Counted from the stretch's first letter, positions 27,044-38,694 are shown. The stretch is DNA of 64,000 bases from Gemmobacter sp. 24YEA27 (GCF_030052995.1 NZ_JASJPW010000001.1:616501-680500); one strand, 5' to 3'. The notes: generated by a model not told the origin, from the sequence alone. Made by a program: numbers and translations.

Positions 27044-28438
27044 ATGACGAATGAAACTTGGGGGCAGATCCGCGAAGGTCTCATCAGCCGGGTCGGACGA
27101 AATAATTATACAACCTGGATCGAACCCCTGCGGCTGTCACAGCTGGAGGGCGGTGTAGCGCTGTTCGAGGTCCCCACTCCGTTTTTCGGAGACTGGGTGC
27201 AACGCAACTATGGCGACCATATCCGCAATCAGCTGCTGACCTCTGGCGCTCTGGTTGAGCGGCTTGAATTCCTCGTCGGCACTGAAGCCCCGCGCCCTGC
27301 CGCGACCGCGTCTGCCGAGCGTGCGGCGAGCGCCAGACCGGCTGTCACAGCCCCTGCTGCACCACAGACCCGCAGCCGTGCGCCCCAGGACGATGATCTG
27401 CCGGGTGCCCCGCTGGATGGTCGCTTCACCTTTGAAAGTTTCGTGGTCGGCAAGCCGAACGAGCTTGCCCATGCCGCCGCGCGCCGCGTGGCCGAAGGCG
27501 GACCGGTCACCTTCAATCCGCTTTTTCTTTATGGCGGCGTTGGTCTCGGCAAAACCCACCTGATGCATGCCATCGCGCATGAGCTGCGCGAGCAGAAGCC
27601 CGATCTGAAGGTGCTCTATCTTTCGGCCGAGCAGTTCATGTATCGCTTCATCCAGGCGCTGCGCGACAAACAGGTGATGGATTTCAAATCGCTGTTCCGC
27701 TCGGTGGATGTGCTGATGGTGGATGATGTGCAATTCATCGCCGGCAAGGATTCCACCCAGGAGGAGTTCTTCCATACGTTCAACGCGCTGGTAGATCAGA
27801 ATAAGCAGATCATCATCTCGGCCGACCGCGCGCCTGGCGAGATCAAAGATCTGGAAGACCGGATCAAATCACGGCTGCAATGCGGCCTGGTGGTTGACCT
27901 GCATCCGACCGATTACGAACTGCGCCTCGGTATTCTGCAGCAGAAAGCCGAATTCTACCGTGGCCAATATGGCGGGCTCGCGATCAGCCATGGCGTGCTG
28001 GAGTTCCTCGCGCATCGTATCACGACCAATGTTCGGGTGCTGGAAGGCGCGCTGACCCGACTTTACGCCTTCGCCTCGCTGGTTGGGCGTGAAATCACCC
28101 TGGAACTGGCGCAGGACTGTCTCGCCGACATTCTGCGCGCCTCGGATCGCAAACTGTCGATCGAGGAGATCCAGCGCAAGGTCGCCGAGCACTATAATAT
28201 CAGGCTCTCGGATATGATCGGGCCAAAGCGCCTGCGCACCATCGCGCGACCTCGTCAGGTGGCAATGTATCTGTCAAAACAGCTGACTTCGCGCTCTTTG
28301 CCGGAAATTGGCCGCCGTTTCGGCGGACGTGACCATACAACAATCATGCATGGCGTGCGGAAGATCGAGGAACTGGCGGCGCTCGACAGCCAGCTTGCTG
28401 ATGACATCCAGTTGCTCAAGCGGCTGTTGCAGGGCTGA
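27044..28438 (+). CDS. dnaA: Chromosomal replication initiator DnaA
   Basis: A 464-aa AAA+ protein that opens the origin. Domain I at the start (TWGQIREGLISRVGRNNYTT), an Ala/Pro linker (85-120), the AAA+ core with Walker A GGVGLGKTHLMHAI and Walker B VDVLMVDDVQFI, and domain IV with RPRQVAMYLSKQLTSRSLPE and GGRDHTTIMHGVRKIEEL, the DnaA-box binding signature. The length is typical of alphaproteobacteria. Confidence 0.99.
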   Translation: MTNETWGQIREGLISRVGRNNYTTWIEPLRLSQLEGGVALFEVPTPFFGDWVQRNYGDHIRNQLLTSGALVERLEFLVGTEAPRPAATASAERAASARPAVTAPAAPQTRSRAPQDDDLPGAPLDGRFTFESFVVGKPNELAHAAARRVAEGGPVTFNPLFLYGGVGLGKTHLMHAIAHELREQKPDLKVLYLSAEQFMYRFIQALRDKQVMDFKSLFRSVDVLMVDDVQFIAGKDSTQEEFFHTFNALVDQNKQIIISADRAPGEIKDLEDRIKSRLQCGLVVDLHPTDYELRLGILQQKAEFYRGQYGGLAISHGVLEFLAHRITTNVRVLEGALTRLYAFASLVGREITLELAQDCLADILRASDRKLSIEEIQRKVAEHYNIRLSDMIGPKRLRTIARPRQVAMYLSKQLTSRSLPEIGRRFGGRDHTTIMHGVRKIEELAALDSQLADDIQLLKRLLQG

Positions 28439-28442
28439 CCGC

Positions 28443-28488
28443 CCGATTTCTTGCAAGAAATCGGCCCGGAGTTTTTAAAAACTCCGGG
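28443..28488. repeat. Two abutting perfect palindromes between dnaA and dnaN
   Basis: 28443-28464 is a 22-bp perfect palindrome (arm CCGATTTCTTG), and 28465-28488 is a 24-bp perfect palindrome (arm CCCGGAGTTTTT). They touch with no spacer and lie 5 bp after the dnaA stop. Each could form a hairpin on either strand; they may end or stabilise the dnaA transcript, or be a family of intergenic repeats. No poly-T follows on the plus strand. Confidence 0.85.
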
Positions 28489-28615
28489 TTGCGCCAGATG
28501 GATACGGCTCGGTCTTGACGAGACTGGCAAAGCTTCGCAAAGTCGGGCAAAACAGGCAACCGGGCTTCCCGGCTCGCTTCGTGCGCCCTGAATGCGGGCA
28601 AGAGGATTTGGACGA

Positions 28616-29734
28616 ATGAAACTCTCGATCGAACGCGCATCGCTTCTTAAGGCGCTGGCTCAGGCTCAATCCGTTGTCGAGCGGCGTAATACGATCCCGA
28701 TCCTTGCCAATGTGCTGATCGAGGCTGAAGGCGCCCAGGTGTCCTTCCGCGCGACCGATCTGGATATCGAGGTGGTCGACCGGACCGATGCAATGGTCGA
28801 ACGCGCCGGAGCAACCACGGTCTCGGCGGTCATGCTGCATGAGATCGTGCGGAAACTGCCGGATGGCGCGCTGGTCAACCTGTCAGAGGATGGCGCCTCG
28901 GGGCGGCTGACCATCACGGCAGGGCGCTCGACTTTCAGCCTGGCGACGCTGCCGAAAGAAGATTTCCCGGTGATGGCGTCATCGGAATACAGCACGAATT
29001 TTTCGGCCCCAGCCACCGATCTGCGCCGGCTGTTCGACAAGGCGAAATTCGCGATTTCGACCGAAGAGACACGCTATTATCTGAACGGCGTTTATCTGCA
29101 TGTCTCGACCGGCGATGATGGCCCGGTCTTGCGCGCGGTAGCGACCGATGGTCACCGCCTTGCACGGATCGATGCGCCGCTGCCGGCGGGCGCCGAAGAG
29201 ATGGCAGGCGTGATCGTGCCGCGCAAAACCGTCAACGAGCTGCGCAAGCTGCTTGATGATGATGAGGCGAAAATCGCGGTTTCGGTTTCCGAGACCAAGA
29301 TCCGCTTCGCGACCCCGGCAATCACGCTGACCTCGAAAGTGATCGACGGCACTTTCCCGGATTATACCCGCGTGATCCCGCAGCATAACACCCGCCGGCT
29401 TGAGGTCGACGCCAGCGAGTTCGCCAAAGCGGTTGACCGGGTGGCGACCGTGTCGTCAGAGCGCTCGCGCGCGGTGAAGCTGTCGCTTGACGAGGATCGG
29501 CTGGTGCTTTCGGTCAATGCGCCGGACAGCGGTGCAGCTGAGGAAGAGCTCGCCGTTGCCTATGCCGATGAGCGGCTGGAAATCGGCTTCAACGCGAAAT
29601 ACCTGCTGGAGATCGCCAGCCAGGTGGATCGTGAGAATGCGGTTTTCCTGTTCAATTCTTCAGGTGATCCGACGCTGATGCGCGAGGGCAATGACACATC
29701 GGCAGTCTATGTCGTGATGCCGATGCGCGTCTGA
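28616..29734 (+). CDS. dnaN: DNA polymerase III beta subunit (sliding clamp)
   Basis: A 372-aa ring-forming clamp. Starts MKLSIERASLLKALAQAQ, with QSVVERRNTIPILANVL, and ends with the canonical YVVMPMRV. The three clamp repeats and the C-terminal pocket for partners are intact. The frame extends eight codons upstream, but MKL is the family start. Confidence 0.98.
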   Translation: MKLSIERASLLKALAQAQSVVERRNTIPILANVLIEAEGAQVSFRATDLDIEVVDRTDAMVERAGATTVSAVMLHEIVRKLPDGALVNLSEDGASGRLTITAGRSTFSLATLPKEDFPVMASSEYSTNFSAPATDLRRLFDKAKFAISTEETRYYLNGVYLHVSTGDDGPVLRAVATDGHRLARIDAPLPAGAEEMAGVIVPRKTVNELRKLLDDDEAKIAVSVSETKIRFATPAITLTSKVIDGTFPDYTRVIPQHNTRRLEVDASEFAKAVDRVATVSSERSRAVKLSLDEDRLVLSVNAPDSGAAEEELAVAYADERLEIGFNAKYLLEIASQVDRENAVFLFNSSGDPTLMREGNDTSAVYVVMPMRV

Positions 29735-29792
29735 TTTCGGGCCGCAAAGTGGGGGCCAGCCCCCACACCCCCGGGATATTTAGGGACAGAAA

Positions 29793-30881
29793 ATGAGCGG
29801 GCTTTGGGTCACTGCGCTGAGCCTGTCGCATTTTCGCAGCCACCAGGCTTTGCGGCTGGAATTTGACGGAAGACCGGTGGCGATTTCCGGGGCGAATGGC
29901 GCCGGAAAGACCAATATTCTGGAAGCGGTGTCGCTTCTGTCGCCGGGGCGCGGTTTGCGTGGGGCGACGTCTGAGGAATTCATCCGCCGGCCCGAAGCAA
30001 TCGGCTGGAAAATCACTGCGGATGTATCGGGCCCGGGCGGGTTGCACCGGCTGGAAACCTGGGCCGAACCGGGCGGAACGCGGCAGGTCCGGCTTGATGA
30101 CAAGGCCACGACCCAGCTGGCGCTTGGTCAGGTGATGCGGGTTCTGTGGCTCGTGCCGGCGATGGACCGGCTCTGGCTGGAAGGCGCCGAGGGGCGGCGC
30201 AAATTCCTCGACCGCATGGCTTTGTCGTTTTTTCCCGACCATGCCGAGGCCACGCTGGCCTATGAAAAGGCGATGCGGCAGCGCAACCGCCTGTTTCGCG
30301 ACGACGTCAGTGACCCGCACTGGTATTCCGCGCTTGAGGCGCGGATGGCCGAGACCGGCGCGATCATCGCCGCCAACCGGAGCGCGGTGCTGGAGCGGAT
30401 CAAAGCGGCCCAGGCCGGGGCGGTTTCGGCCTTTCCCCGTGCCGATCTCAGCCTGAGCCACCCGGAAGATGACAAGGGCAATCTTGCCGCCGCCCTGGCT
30501 TTGGGCCGGCGGCGTGATATGGCGGCAGGCCGGGCGCTGATCGGGCCGCATCGTGCCGATCTCGAGGCGGTCTACAGCGACAAGGGCGTGCCGGTCGCGA
30601 TGTGCTCTACCGGCGAGCAGAAGGCGCTTCTGATCTCGCTGATCCTTGCCAATGCGCGCGCTCTGGCGGCCGAGACCGGTTTCGCGCCGGTTTTGCTGCT
30701 GGATGAGGTGGCGGCGCATCTCGACCCGGGCCGGCGGGCGGCACTTTATGACGAGATCTGTGCGCTTGGCGCCCAGGCACTGATGACCGGGACGGATGCA
30801 TCCCTGTTTGACAGCCTTGGCGGAAGGGCGCAGACACAGGTTGTCGCCGCAGATGGCAACCAGTCAGGAGTGACCCAATGA
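29793..30881 (+). CDS. recF: DNA replication and repair protein RecF
   Basis: A 362-aa SMC-like ATPase that loads RecA at gaps. Walker A GANGAGKTNILEAV, ABC signature region MCSTGEQKALLISLILANAR and Walker B VLLLDEVAAHLDPGRR are present. Standard dnaA-dnaN-recF order. The stop overlaps the next start by ATGA. Confidence 0.97.
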   Translation: MSGLWVTALSLSHFRSHQALRLEFDGRPVAISGANGAGKTNILEAVSLLSPGRGLRGATSEEFIRRPEAIGWKITADVSGPGGLHRLETWAEPGGTRQVRLDDKATTQLALGQVMRVLWLVPAMDRLWLEGAEGRRKFLDRMALSFFPDHAEATLAYEKAMRQRNRLFRDDVSDPHWYSALEARMAETGAIIAANRSAVLERIKAAQAGAVSAFPRADLSLSHPEDDKGNLAAALALGRRRDMAAGRALIGPHRADLEAVYSDKGVPVAMCSTGEQKALLISLILANARALAAETGFAPVLLLDEVAAHLDPGRRAALYDEICALGAQALMTGTDASLFDSLGGRAQTQVVAADGNQSGVTQ

Positions 30882-31306
30882 CCCCGCAGCGCGTTACCCT
30901 GATCACCCTCGGCGTGGCCGATCTGACCGCCGCGCGCGCCTTTTATGCGCGGCTGGGCTGGCAGGAACATGGTGAGAGCCAGGAGGGGGTTGCCTTCTTC
31001 CAGATCAACGGTCTGGCGCTGGCCTTGTTCGGGCGCGAGGCGCTGGCCGCAGATCAGGGGCGGCCCGGCGCCGCGCTTGGCAGCGGCGCGGTGACGCTGG
31101 CGCAGAATTTCGCCACAGAGGCCGAAGTTGATGCGGCCTATGCTGCGGCGCTGGCGGCCGGTGCTACCGCGCTGAAAGCGCCTGAAGGTGTGTTCTGGGG
31201 CGGCTATTCCGGCTATTGGGCCGATGCGGATGGCCATGTCTGGGAAGTGGCGATGAACCCCTTCTGGCCGCTGAATGCCGATGGCAGCCTGACCTTGCCG
31301 GAATGA
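30878..31306 (+). CDS. VOC-family (glyoxalase/bleomycin-resistance fold) protein
   Basis: A 142-aa protein with two beta-alpha-beta-beta-beta units: ITLGVADLTAARAFYARLGW then WGGYSGYWADADGHVWEVA. A metal-binding Glu is present in WEVAMNP and there is an acidic/His residue pattern typical of VOC enzymes. The substrate is unknown. Coupled to recF by an ATGA overlap, which more likely reflects a shared transcript than a shared job. Confidence 0.88.
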   Translation: MTPQRVTLITLGVADLTAARAFYARLGWQEHGESQEGVAFFQINGLALALFGREALAADQGRPGAALGSGAVTLAQNFATEAEVDAAYAAALAAGATALKAPEGVFWGGYSGYWADADGHVWEVAMNPFWPLNADGSLTLPE

Positions 31307-31310
31307 CCCC

Positions 31311-31931
31311 ATGACCGTGACCCTGTGGCAATTGCTGGTTTATGCCGGCGCGATGGCAGCGCTTTGGGCGGTGCCGGGGCCGGTCTGGGTCGCATTGCTT
31401 GCGCGGGCGCTTTCGGGTGGCTTTGCGGCGGCCTGGCCGCTGGCGGTGGGGGTGGCGCTTGGCGATCTGGCCTGGCCCTTCGCCGCAATCATGGGGATGA
31501 GCTGGATCCTCAGCCAATATGGCGGGTTTCTCGAGATCCTGCGCTGGCTGGCGGCGGCGATTTTCCTCCTGATGGGGATCATGCTGCTGCGCGCGCCCGG
31601 CGGTGCCGTTACCGCCGACAGCCGGCTCACGCGGCCCGGGCTGATCGCAGGCTTTACCGTCGGCCTTGCGGCGGTGATCGGCAACCCCAAGGCGATCCTG
31701 TTTTATATGGGGGCGCTGCCAGGGTTCTTCTCGCTTGATCAGCTGAACCGCTGGGACATACTGGCGATCATCTCGATTTCCGCCTTCGTGCCGATGCTCG
31801 GAAATCTTGCCCTCGCGCTGTTTCTCGACCGGGCGCGGGCGCTGTTGCAAAGCCCGTCCGCGCTGCGGCGGCTCAACATCGCGGCTGGGGTTATGCTGAT
31901 CCTCGTAGCCCTGCTTATCCCCTTTCTCTGA
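31311..31931 (+). CDS. LysE/RhtB-family amino-acid exporter
   Basis: A 206-aa inner-membrane protein with about six hydrophobic segments. Family motif: ALWAVPGPVWVALLARALSG (PGP near the N-terminus) and FTVGLAAVIGNPKAILFYMG (GNPKA, mid-protein). The substrate is not predictable. 4 nt after the VOC gene and followed by gyrB. Confidence 0.9.
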   Translation: MTVTLWQLLVYAGAMAALWAVPGPVWVALLARALSGGFAAAWPLAVGVALGDLAWPFAAIMGMSWILSQYGGFLEILRWLAAAIFLLMGIMLLRAPGGAVTADSRLTRPGLIAGFTVGLAAVIGNPKAILFYMGALPGFFSLDQLNRWDILAIISISAFVPMLGNLALALFLDRARALLQSPSALRRLNIAAGVMLILVALLIPFL

Positions 31932-31982
31932 CTACAAAATCTTGTGGCATATGCGTGACATTCCCGGCCTGAACCGCTATAA

Positions 31983-34463
<2,481 letters not shown>

Positions 34464-34475
34464 TCAAAGCATAAG

Positions 34476-34513
34476 AAAAACCCCCGCGAAGCAGGCGCTT
34501 TGCGGGGGTTTTT
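34476..34513. terminator. Bidirectional Rho-independent terminator
   Basis: Arms AAAAACCCCCGC and GCGGGGGTTTTT (12 bp) around a 14-nt loop with a further AAGC/GCTT pairing. T-runs on both strands serve gyrB (plus) and the convergent saccharopine-dehydrogenase-family gene (minus). Confidence 0.95.
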
Positions 34514-34522
34514 CTTTATCTG

Positions 34523-35758
34523 TCAGTAGCTGAGCAGCCGGTCGCCATCCTTGTCGATGATGCGCGTCGGCAGGCCGATTTCGTTAAGAAGATTGATAAA
34601 AGGCTTCGGATCCAGCTCTTCGGCATTAACCATCGTGCCGACATCCCAGAGGCCCTCGGCAATCAGAACCGCAGCCGCAACCGGCGGAACACCTGCGGTA
34701 TAGCTGATGCCCTGGCTGCCAACCTCTTCAAAGGCTTCCTTGTGATCGGCGGTGTTGTAGATCATCACCTCGACCGGCTGACCGTCTTTCTCGCCTTTGA
34801 CGAAATCGGCGATCAGCGTCTTGCCGGTATAGCCGGGCGCCAGGGTTGCCGGATCGGGCAGCACGGCCTTCACCACTTTCAGCGGGATGACCTCCTGGCC
34901 TTCGGCGGTCTTCACCGGCTGCTCGGACAAAAGCCCGAGGTTTTTCAATACGGTAAAGACGTTGATGTAATGGTCGCCAAAGCCCATCCAGAACCGCACA
35001 TCGGCCTGGGGATAGTTTGCCGCAAGGCTGTGGACCTCGTCATGGCCCGACATATAGGCCTTTTGCGGGCCGACGACCGGCAGATCCCAGGTCTTGCCGA
35101 TCTCGAACATCTGGTTTTCCTGCCAGGCACCGCCCTGCCAGGAATAGACCGTGCCGGTGAATTCGCGGAAATTGATCTCAGGGTCGAAATTGGTCGCGAA
35201 ATACTTTCCATGCGAGCCGGCATTGATGTCGACGATGTCGATCTCGGTAACCTTATCCATCATATCGGCCGCAGCACGCGCCCAGACGTTAACCACGCCC
35301 GGGTCGAAACCGATGCCCAGAACGGCCGTCACTCCCGCCGCTTTGCAGGCCTCGCGCTTTTTCCATTCATAATTGCCATACCAGGGCGGCGTCTCGCAGA
35401 TCTTAGTCGGATCTTCATGAATTGCGGTATCAATATAAGCGACGCCGGTCTCGATACAGGCGTCCAGCACCGTCATATTCACGAAGGGAGAGCCCACATT
35501 GATGACAATCTGAGAGCCAGTCTCGCGGATCAGTGCCGCCACCGCCTTGCTGTCCATCGCGTCGACCGAATGGGCGTCAAAGCGACCTGCCACTTTCATC
35601 GCGCTTTTCTCATGGACTGAGGCAATGATCGCCTCGGCCTTGGCCTTTGTGCGGCTGGCGATATGCAGCTCCCCAAGGCGGTCATTCAGCTGCGCCGCTT
35701 TATGCGCCACCACCTGAGCGACGCCACCGGCGCCAATGATCAACACGTTGCGTTTCAT
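34523..35758 (-). CDS. Carboxynorspermidine/carboxyspermidine synthase (saccharopine dehydrogenase family)
   Basis: A 411-aa NAD(P)H enzyme. Rossmann motif at the start: VLIIGAGGVAQVVAHKAAQL. Further conserved parts: NVGSPFVNMTVLDACIETG, YIDTAIHEDP, VLGIGFDPGVVNVWA. The family condenses a diamine with aspartate semialdehyde to a carboxy-polyamine. Its neighbour is the matching decarboxylase NspC, which makes this assignment firm over a general saccharopine dehydrogenase. The start at 35758 (MKRNVLIIGAGG) fits the Rossmann fold. Confidence 0.9.
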   Translation of the reverse strand: MKRNVLIIGAGGVAQVVAHKAAQLNDRLGELHIASRTKAKAEAIIASVHEKSAMKVAGRFDAHSVDAMDSKAVAALIRETGSQIVINVGSPFVNMTVLDACIETGVAYIDTAIHEDPTKICETPPWYGNYEWKKREACKAAGVTAVLGIGFDPGVVNVWARAAADMMDKVTEIDIVDINAGSHGKYFATNFDPEINFREFTGTVYSWQGGAWQENQMFEIGKTWDLPVVGPQKAYMSGHDEVHSLAANYPQADVRFWMGFGDHYINVFTVLKNLGLLSEQPVKTAEGQEVIPLKVVKAVLPDPATLAPGYTGKTLIADFVKGEKDGQPVEVMIYNTADHKEAFEEVGSQGISYTAGVPPVAAAVLIAEGLWDVGTMVNAEELDPKPFINLLNEIGLPTRIIDKDGDRLLSY

Positions 35759-35807
35759 GGGGAAACCGCCTCCTCTTGAGTGCTGGGGAAGGGGGACTGT
35801 CTGGGCC

Positions 35808-36902
35808 TCAGCCGAGACTGTCCCGGTAATCGGCATAGCCGAATTCGCGTGCGACGGTGAGCGAGCCATCCAGCTCTTTCACCACGATGGACGGCATTTT
35901 CACGCCGTTGAACCAGTTCTTCTTGACCATGGTATAGCCTGCGGCATCCGGGATCGAGATCCGGTCGCCGATCTGCAAAGGCGCTTTGAACCCATACTCG
36001 CCATAAATATCGCCAGCGAGACAGCTCTTGCCGCAAACCATGAAGCGATGCGGCCCGGTATCGTCCATCCGGGCGCTTTCGCGGTAGATCAAGAGGTCGA
36101 GCATATGCGCCTCGACCGAGGAATCCACGATGGCGAGATCCTTGCCATTGTTCAGCACGTCGAGCACCGTCACTTCCAGCGTGGTCGTGTTGGTGATCGA
36201 GGCTTCGCCCGGCTCAAGAAACACCTGGACCCCGAACCGGTCCTGAAAGACCCGCAGCCGCTCGGCCAGGGCTTTCAGCGGGTAACCTTCGCCGGTAAAA
36301 TGAATACCGCCACCCAGGCTGATCCATTTCAGACGGCGCAAAAGTGGGCCGAATTCTTCTTCGATCCGCGAGAGCTGGCGGTCAAACAGATCAAAATCGC
36401 GATTCTCGCAATTGTAATGGATCATGAAGCCGGAGATCCGGTCCATCACCCGCTCGATCTTTGCCGGGTCCCATTCACCCAGCCGCGAAAACGGCCGCGC
36501 CGGGTCCGCAAGATCAAAGCCGCTCGTCGAAAACCGTGGGTTCAGGCGCAGCCCGCGCTGGATCTGGGCCGATTGATTGTCGAACCGCTCCATCTGGCTG
36601 ATCGAGTTGAAGATGATCTTGTCGGCATAGCCCACCGCCTCTTCAATCTCGTGATCGGCCCAACCCACGGAATAGGCATGGGTTTCTTTGCCGAACTTCT
36701 CGCGCCCCAGCCGCAGCTCGTAAAGCGAGGAAGAGGTCGTGCCATCCATATGCTGCGCCATCTGGTCAAACACCGGCCAGGTCGCAAAACATTTCAGTGC
36801 CAGCAGGCATTTCGCGCCCGAAAGGCTGCGAATCTCATCCATGATCGCCATATTCCGCGCCAGCGCGGCGCGATCGATCAGGTAATAGGGCGTCTGGATC
36901 AT
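35808..36902 (-). CDS. nspC: Carboxynorspermidine decarboxylase NspC
   Basis: A 364-aa PLP enzyme of the alanine-racemase-like fold that decarboxylates carboxynorspermidine or carboxyspermidine. The PLP Lys lies in KCLLALKCFATWPVF. Conserved segments are SLGGGIHFTGEGYPL, FLEPGEASI and CGKSCLAGDIYGEY. It is the first gene of a two-gene operon with the synthase. The product may be spermidine, norspermidine or homospermidine; the sequence cannot tell which. Confidence 0.93.
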   Translation of the reverse strand: MIQTPYYLIDRAALARNMAIMDEIRSLSGAKCLLALKCFATWPVFDQMAQHMDGTTSSSLYELRLGREKFGKETHAYSVGWADHEIEEAVGYADKIIFNSISQMERFDNQSAQIQRGLRLNPRFSTSGFDLADPARPFSRLGEWDPAKIERVMDRISGFMIHYNCENRDFDLFDRQLSRIEEEFGPLLRRLKWISLGGGIHFTGEGYPLKALAERLRVFQDRFGVQVFLEPGEASITNTTTLEVTVLDVLNNGKDLAIVDSSVEAHMLDLLIYRESARMDDTGPHRFMVCGKSCLAGDIYGEYGFKAPLQIGDRISIPDAAGYTMVKKNWFNGVKMPSIVVKELDGSLTVAREFGYADYRDSLG

Positions 36903-37003
36903 CGAATCCCCCCGGGTTGCAGCAGAGAACCAACGGCCACACGGCCAGAACGGCCATGTAGGGCCGCAGGCCCTCTGATGCAAGCATCATCGGTGCTGCT
37001 TAG

Positions 37004-37024
37004 CCCGCCGTCCATGACGGCGGG
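37004..37024. terminator. Hairpin between nspC and the alpha/beta hydrolase gene
   Basis: CCCGCCGTC / GACGGCGGG stem, loop CAT, just downstream of the hydrolase stop on the minus strand. No T-tract, so it is at best a weak or Rho-assisted terminator. Confidence 0.4.
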
Positions 37025-37038
37025 ATGACAGAAAGCTG

Positions 37039-37866
37039 TCACTTTGCCGCGAACCAGGCCCAGGCATCGGCGGCAATGGCGGGCGCCGCGTCGTAGAACC
37101 AATGATCGTGACCCGGAATCACCACCAGGTCGGTCGGATGCCCGGCAGAGGCCAGAAGCTGCGCCGAGCGCCGCACCTCAGTAAGCGGAAACAGGCGATC
37201 CTGATCGCCGACATAGATCCGGACCGTCACCGGATTCTCCGGCAGACTGGTCGCAAAAAGTGACCCCGCATACGCCACGACCGCCCGCACACCCGCAGGC
37301 GGCCGGACGGAAAGCGCAAGCGCCATATTGGCACCCGCCGAATGTCCGAAAAGATAAATCCGGCTGCGATCTAGCGCATAGAGATCGGCGGCATCGGCAA
37401 GAACCGCCTCAAGGAATTCGACGCCATCGCGGCTGGCCGACCAGGCCTGGCTGTCGACGGCATCCGGTGCGATCAGCATCAGGCCCTCGCTTTTTGCAAT
37501 CGCCTGCCAGGGCGCCAGCATATCGCGCCCGTTGCGGCCCGAGCCGTGGAACAGGATCACGACAGGCGCGATCTGGCCGGATTTCGCCCCGTCATAGCCG
37601 TACCATGTCCGGCTTACGCCATTAACCTCAAGGATATGCTCGCTGACGCCCGGGGCGGGGATGGCCGGCGCCGCACCCTGACGTGGCGCGGCAAGCATCG
37701 CGTTGACGGTTTCGGTGAAATCCGCCCCGCCCGAGGGGCCAGGAACCGGAGACAGTCCCGTGGCTGGCTGCCAGTCCGGGATGAAGCGCGGCGCGGCAAG
37801 CAGAAACGCACCGCCCAAAAGCGTAAAAAAAACGAAGGAGAGGAGCGTGTTCAGGTAGCGTTTCAT
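37039..37866 (-). CDS. Exported alpha/beta hydrolase (LpqC/PHB-depolymerase-like esterase)
   Basis: A 275-aa protein with a membrane/signal segment (LLSFVFFTLLGGAFLLAAP). The alpha/beta-hydrolase core has an HGSG oxyanion motif (ILFHGSGRNGRDM), nucleophile elbow GHSAGANMALAL and a late Asp/His pair (YVGDQDRLFPL; PGHDHWFY). It resembles the secreted esterases related to poly-hydroxybutyrate depolymerase and feruloyl esterase. The substrate is unknown. The start at MKRYLNTLL is chosen over the upstream ATG by signal-peptide shape. Confidence 0.8.
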   Translation of the reverse strand: MKRYLNTLLSFVFFTLLGGAFLLAAPRFIPDWQPATGLSPVPGPSGGADFTETVNAMLAAPRQGAAPAIPAPGVSEHILEVNGVSRTWYGYDGAKSGQIAPVVILFHGSGRNGRDMLAPWQAIAKSEGLMLIAPDAVDSQAWSASRDGVEFLEAVLADAADLYALDRSRIYLFGHSAGANMALALSVRPPAGVRAVVAYAGSLFATSLPENPVTVRIYVGDQDRLFPLTEVRRSAQLLASAGHPTDLVVIPGHDHWFYDAAPAIAADAWAWFAAK

Positions 37867-37989
37867 TCCGGGCAATTTTCAGCATCTTTGGACAGGGTTC
37901 GCCTCCTGATTGCTGCCCGATTGAGACAACCAGAAGGCGTCAAGGTGATTTGTTGGGTCCAACTCACGGGAAACGGCAACAATCCCGGG

Positions 37990-38694
37990 TCAGATCATAC
38001 GGATCGTTTCCTTTCCAACGGCCAAAACATAACCGCGCCGGGCAATGGTCTTCACCAGAAGCTCGCTCACCAGTTGATTGCCAAGCGCATCGCGGAGCCG
38101 TTTGACCCGCGTGGCACCTGCCGCCTCTTCGCAATCTGCCTCGGACCGGCCCGAGATCACCGCTTCGATCTGCACCCCGGTCAGCACCTCATCATCCATC
38201 CGCGCCTCGGCCAGCACAGAGAGCGTCTCCAGCGCGGCCTCGGTCAGGGTGAATTCCAGGTCGTTGATATAGACCGCGCGCGCCTCGCGCGAGATCATCA
38301 GCGATGAAACCTGGATGCCTGACCGCTGGATCGCGCCGATCTTCTTATTCAGCACGATGATCATCACAAGGAAAACCAGTGCCGCGACCAGAAGTGCAGA
38401 CGAAAAGACCAGCAGCACGAAAATCACCATCCGATAGCTGGTCAGAACTTCGGAAAAAGTGGTTCCCGACCCCGCCAGAATCTCAAGAAGCCGGATCTCG
38501 GCCCCGCTGCGCAGATCGTCATTCTCGATAAAGATCCGCTCCACCCTTGCATTGAACGCATTGGCGTCGGGCAGGTTCAGGAACAAGAGCAAGGCAGCCG
38601 CGAACAGGATCAGCACGATCCCGGCGATTCCGAAGGTCACAACCCGGTTGCCCTGTTTCAGACTGTCAGTAACGAAGGAACCAGGCCCCGGCAT
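37990..38694 (-). CDS. Membrane-anchored protein with C-terminal winged-helix domain
   Basis: A 234-aa protein with two membrane helices (VVTFGIAGIVLILFAAALLL and YRMVIFVLLVFSSALLVAAL) around a periplasmic loop of about 60 residues (residues 45-100), and then a cytoplasmic domain: LEFTLTEAALETLSVLAEAR, VKRLRDALGNQLVSELLVKT and ARRGYVLAVGKET. This is the OmpR/PhoB-type winged helix with the recognition helix and the ending 'RRGYxL'. In ToxR/CadC the DNA-binding domain is N-terminal, while here it is C-terminal to the membrane part. It probably senses at the membrane and binds DNA directly. The start could be 38694, 38709 or 38769. Confidence 0.7.
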   Translation of the reverse strand: MPGPGSFVTDSLKQGNRVVTFGIAGIVLILFAAALLLFLNLPDANAFNARVERIFIENDDLRSGAEIRLLEILAGSGTTFSEVLTSYRMVIFVLLVFSSALLVAALVFLVMIIVLNKKIGAIQRSGIQVSSLMISREARAVYINDLEFTLTEAALETLSVLAEARMDDEVLTGVQIEAVISGRSEADCEEAAGATRVKRLRDALGNQLVSELLVKTIARRGYVLAVGKETIRMI

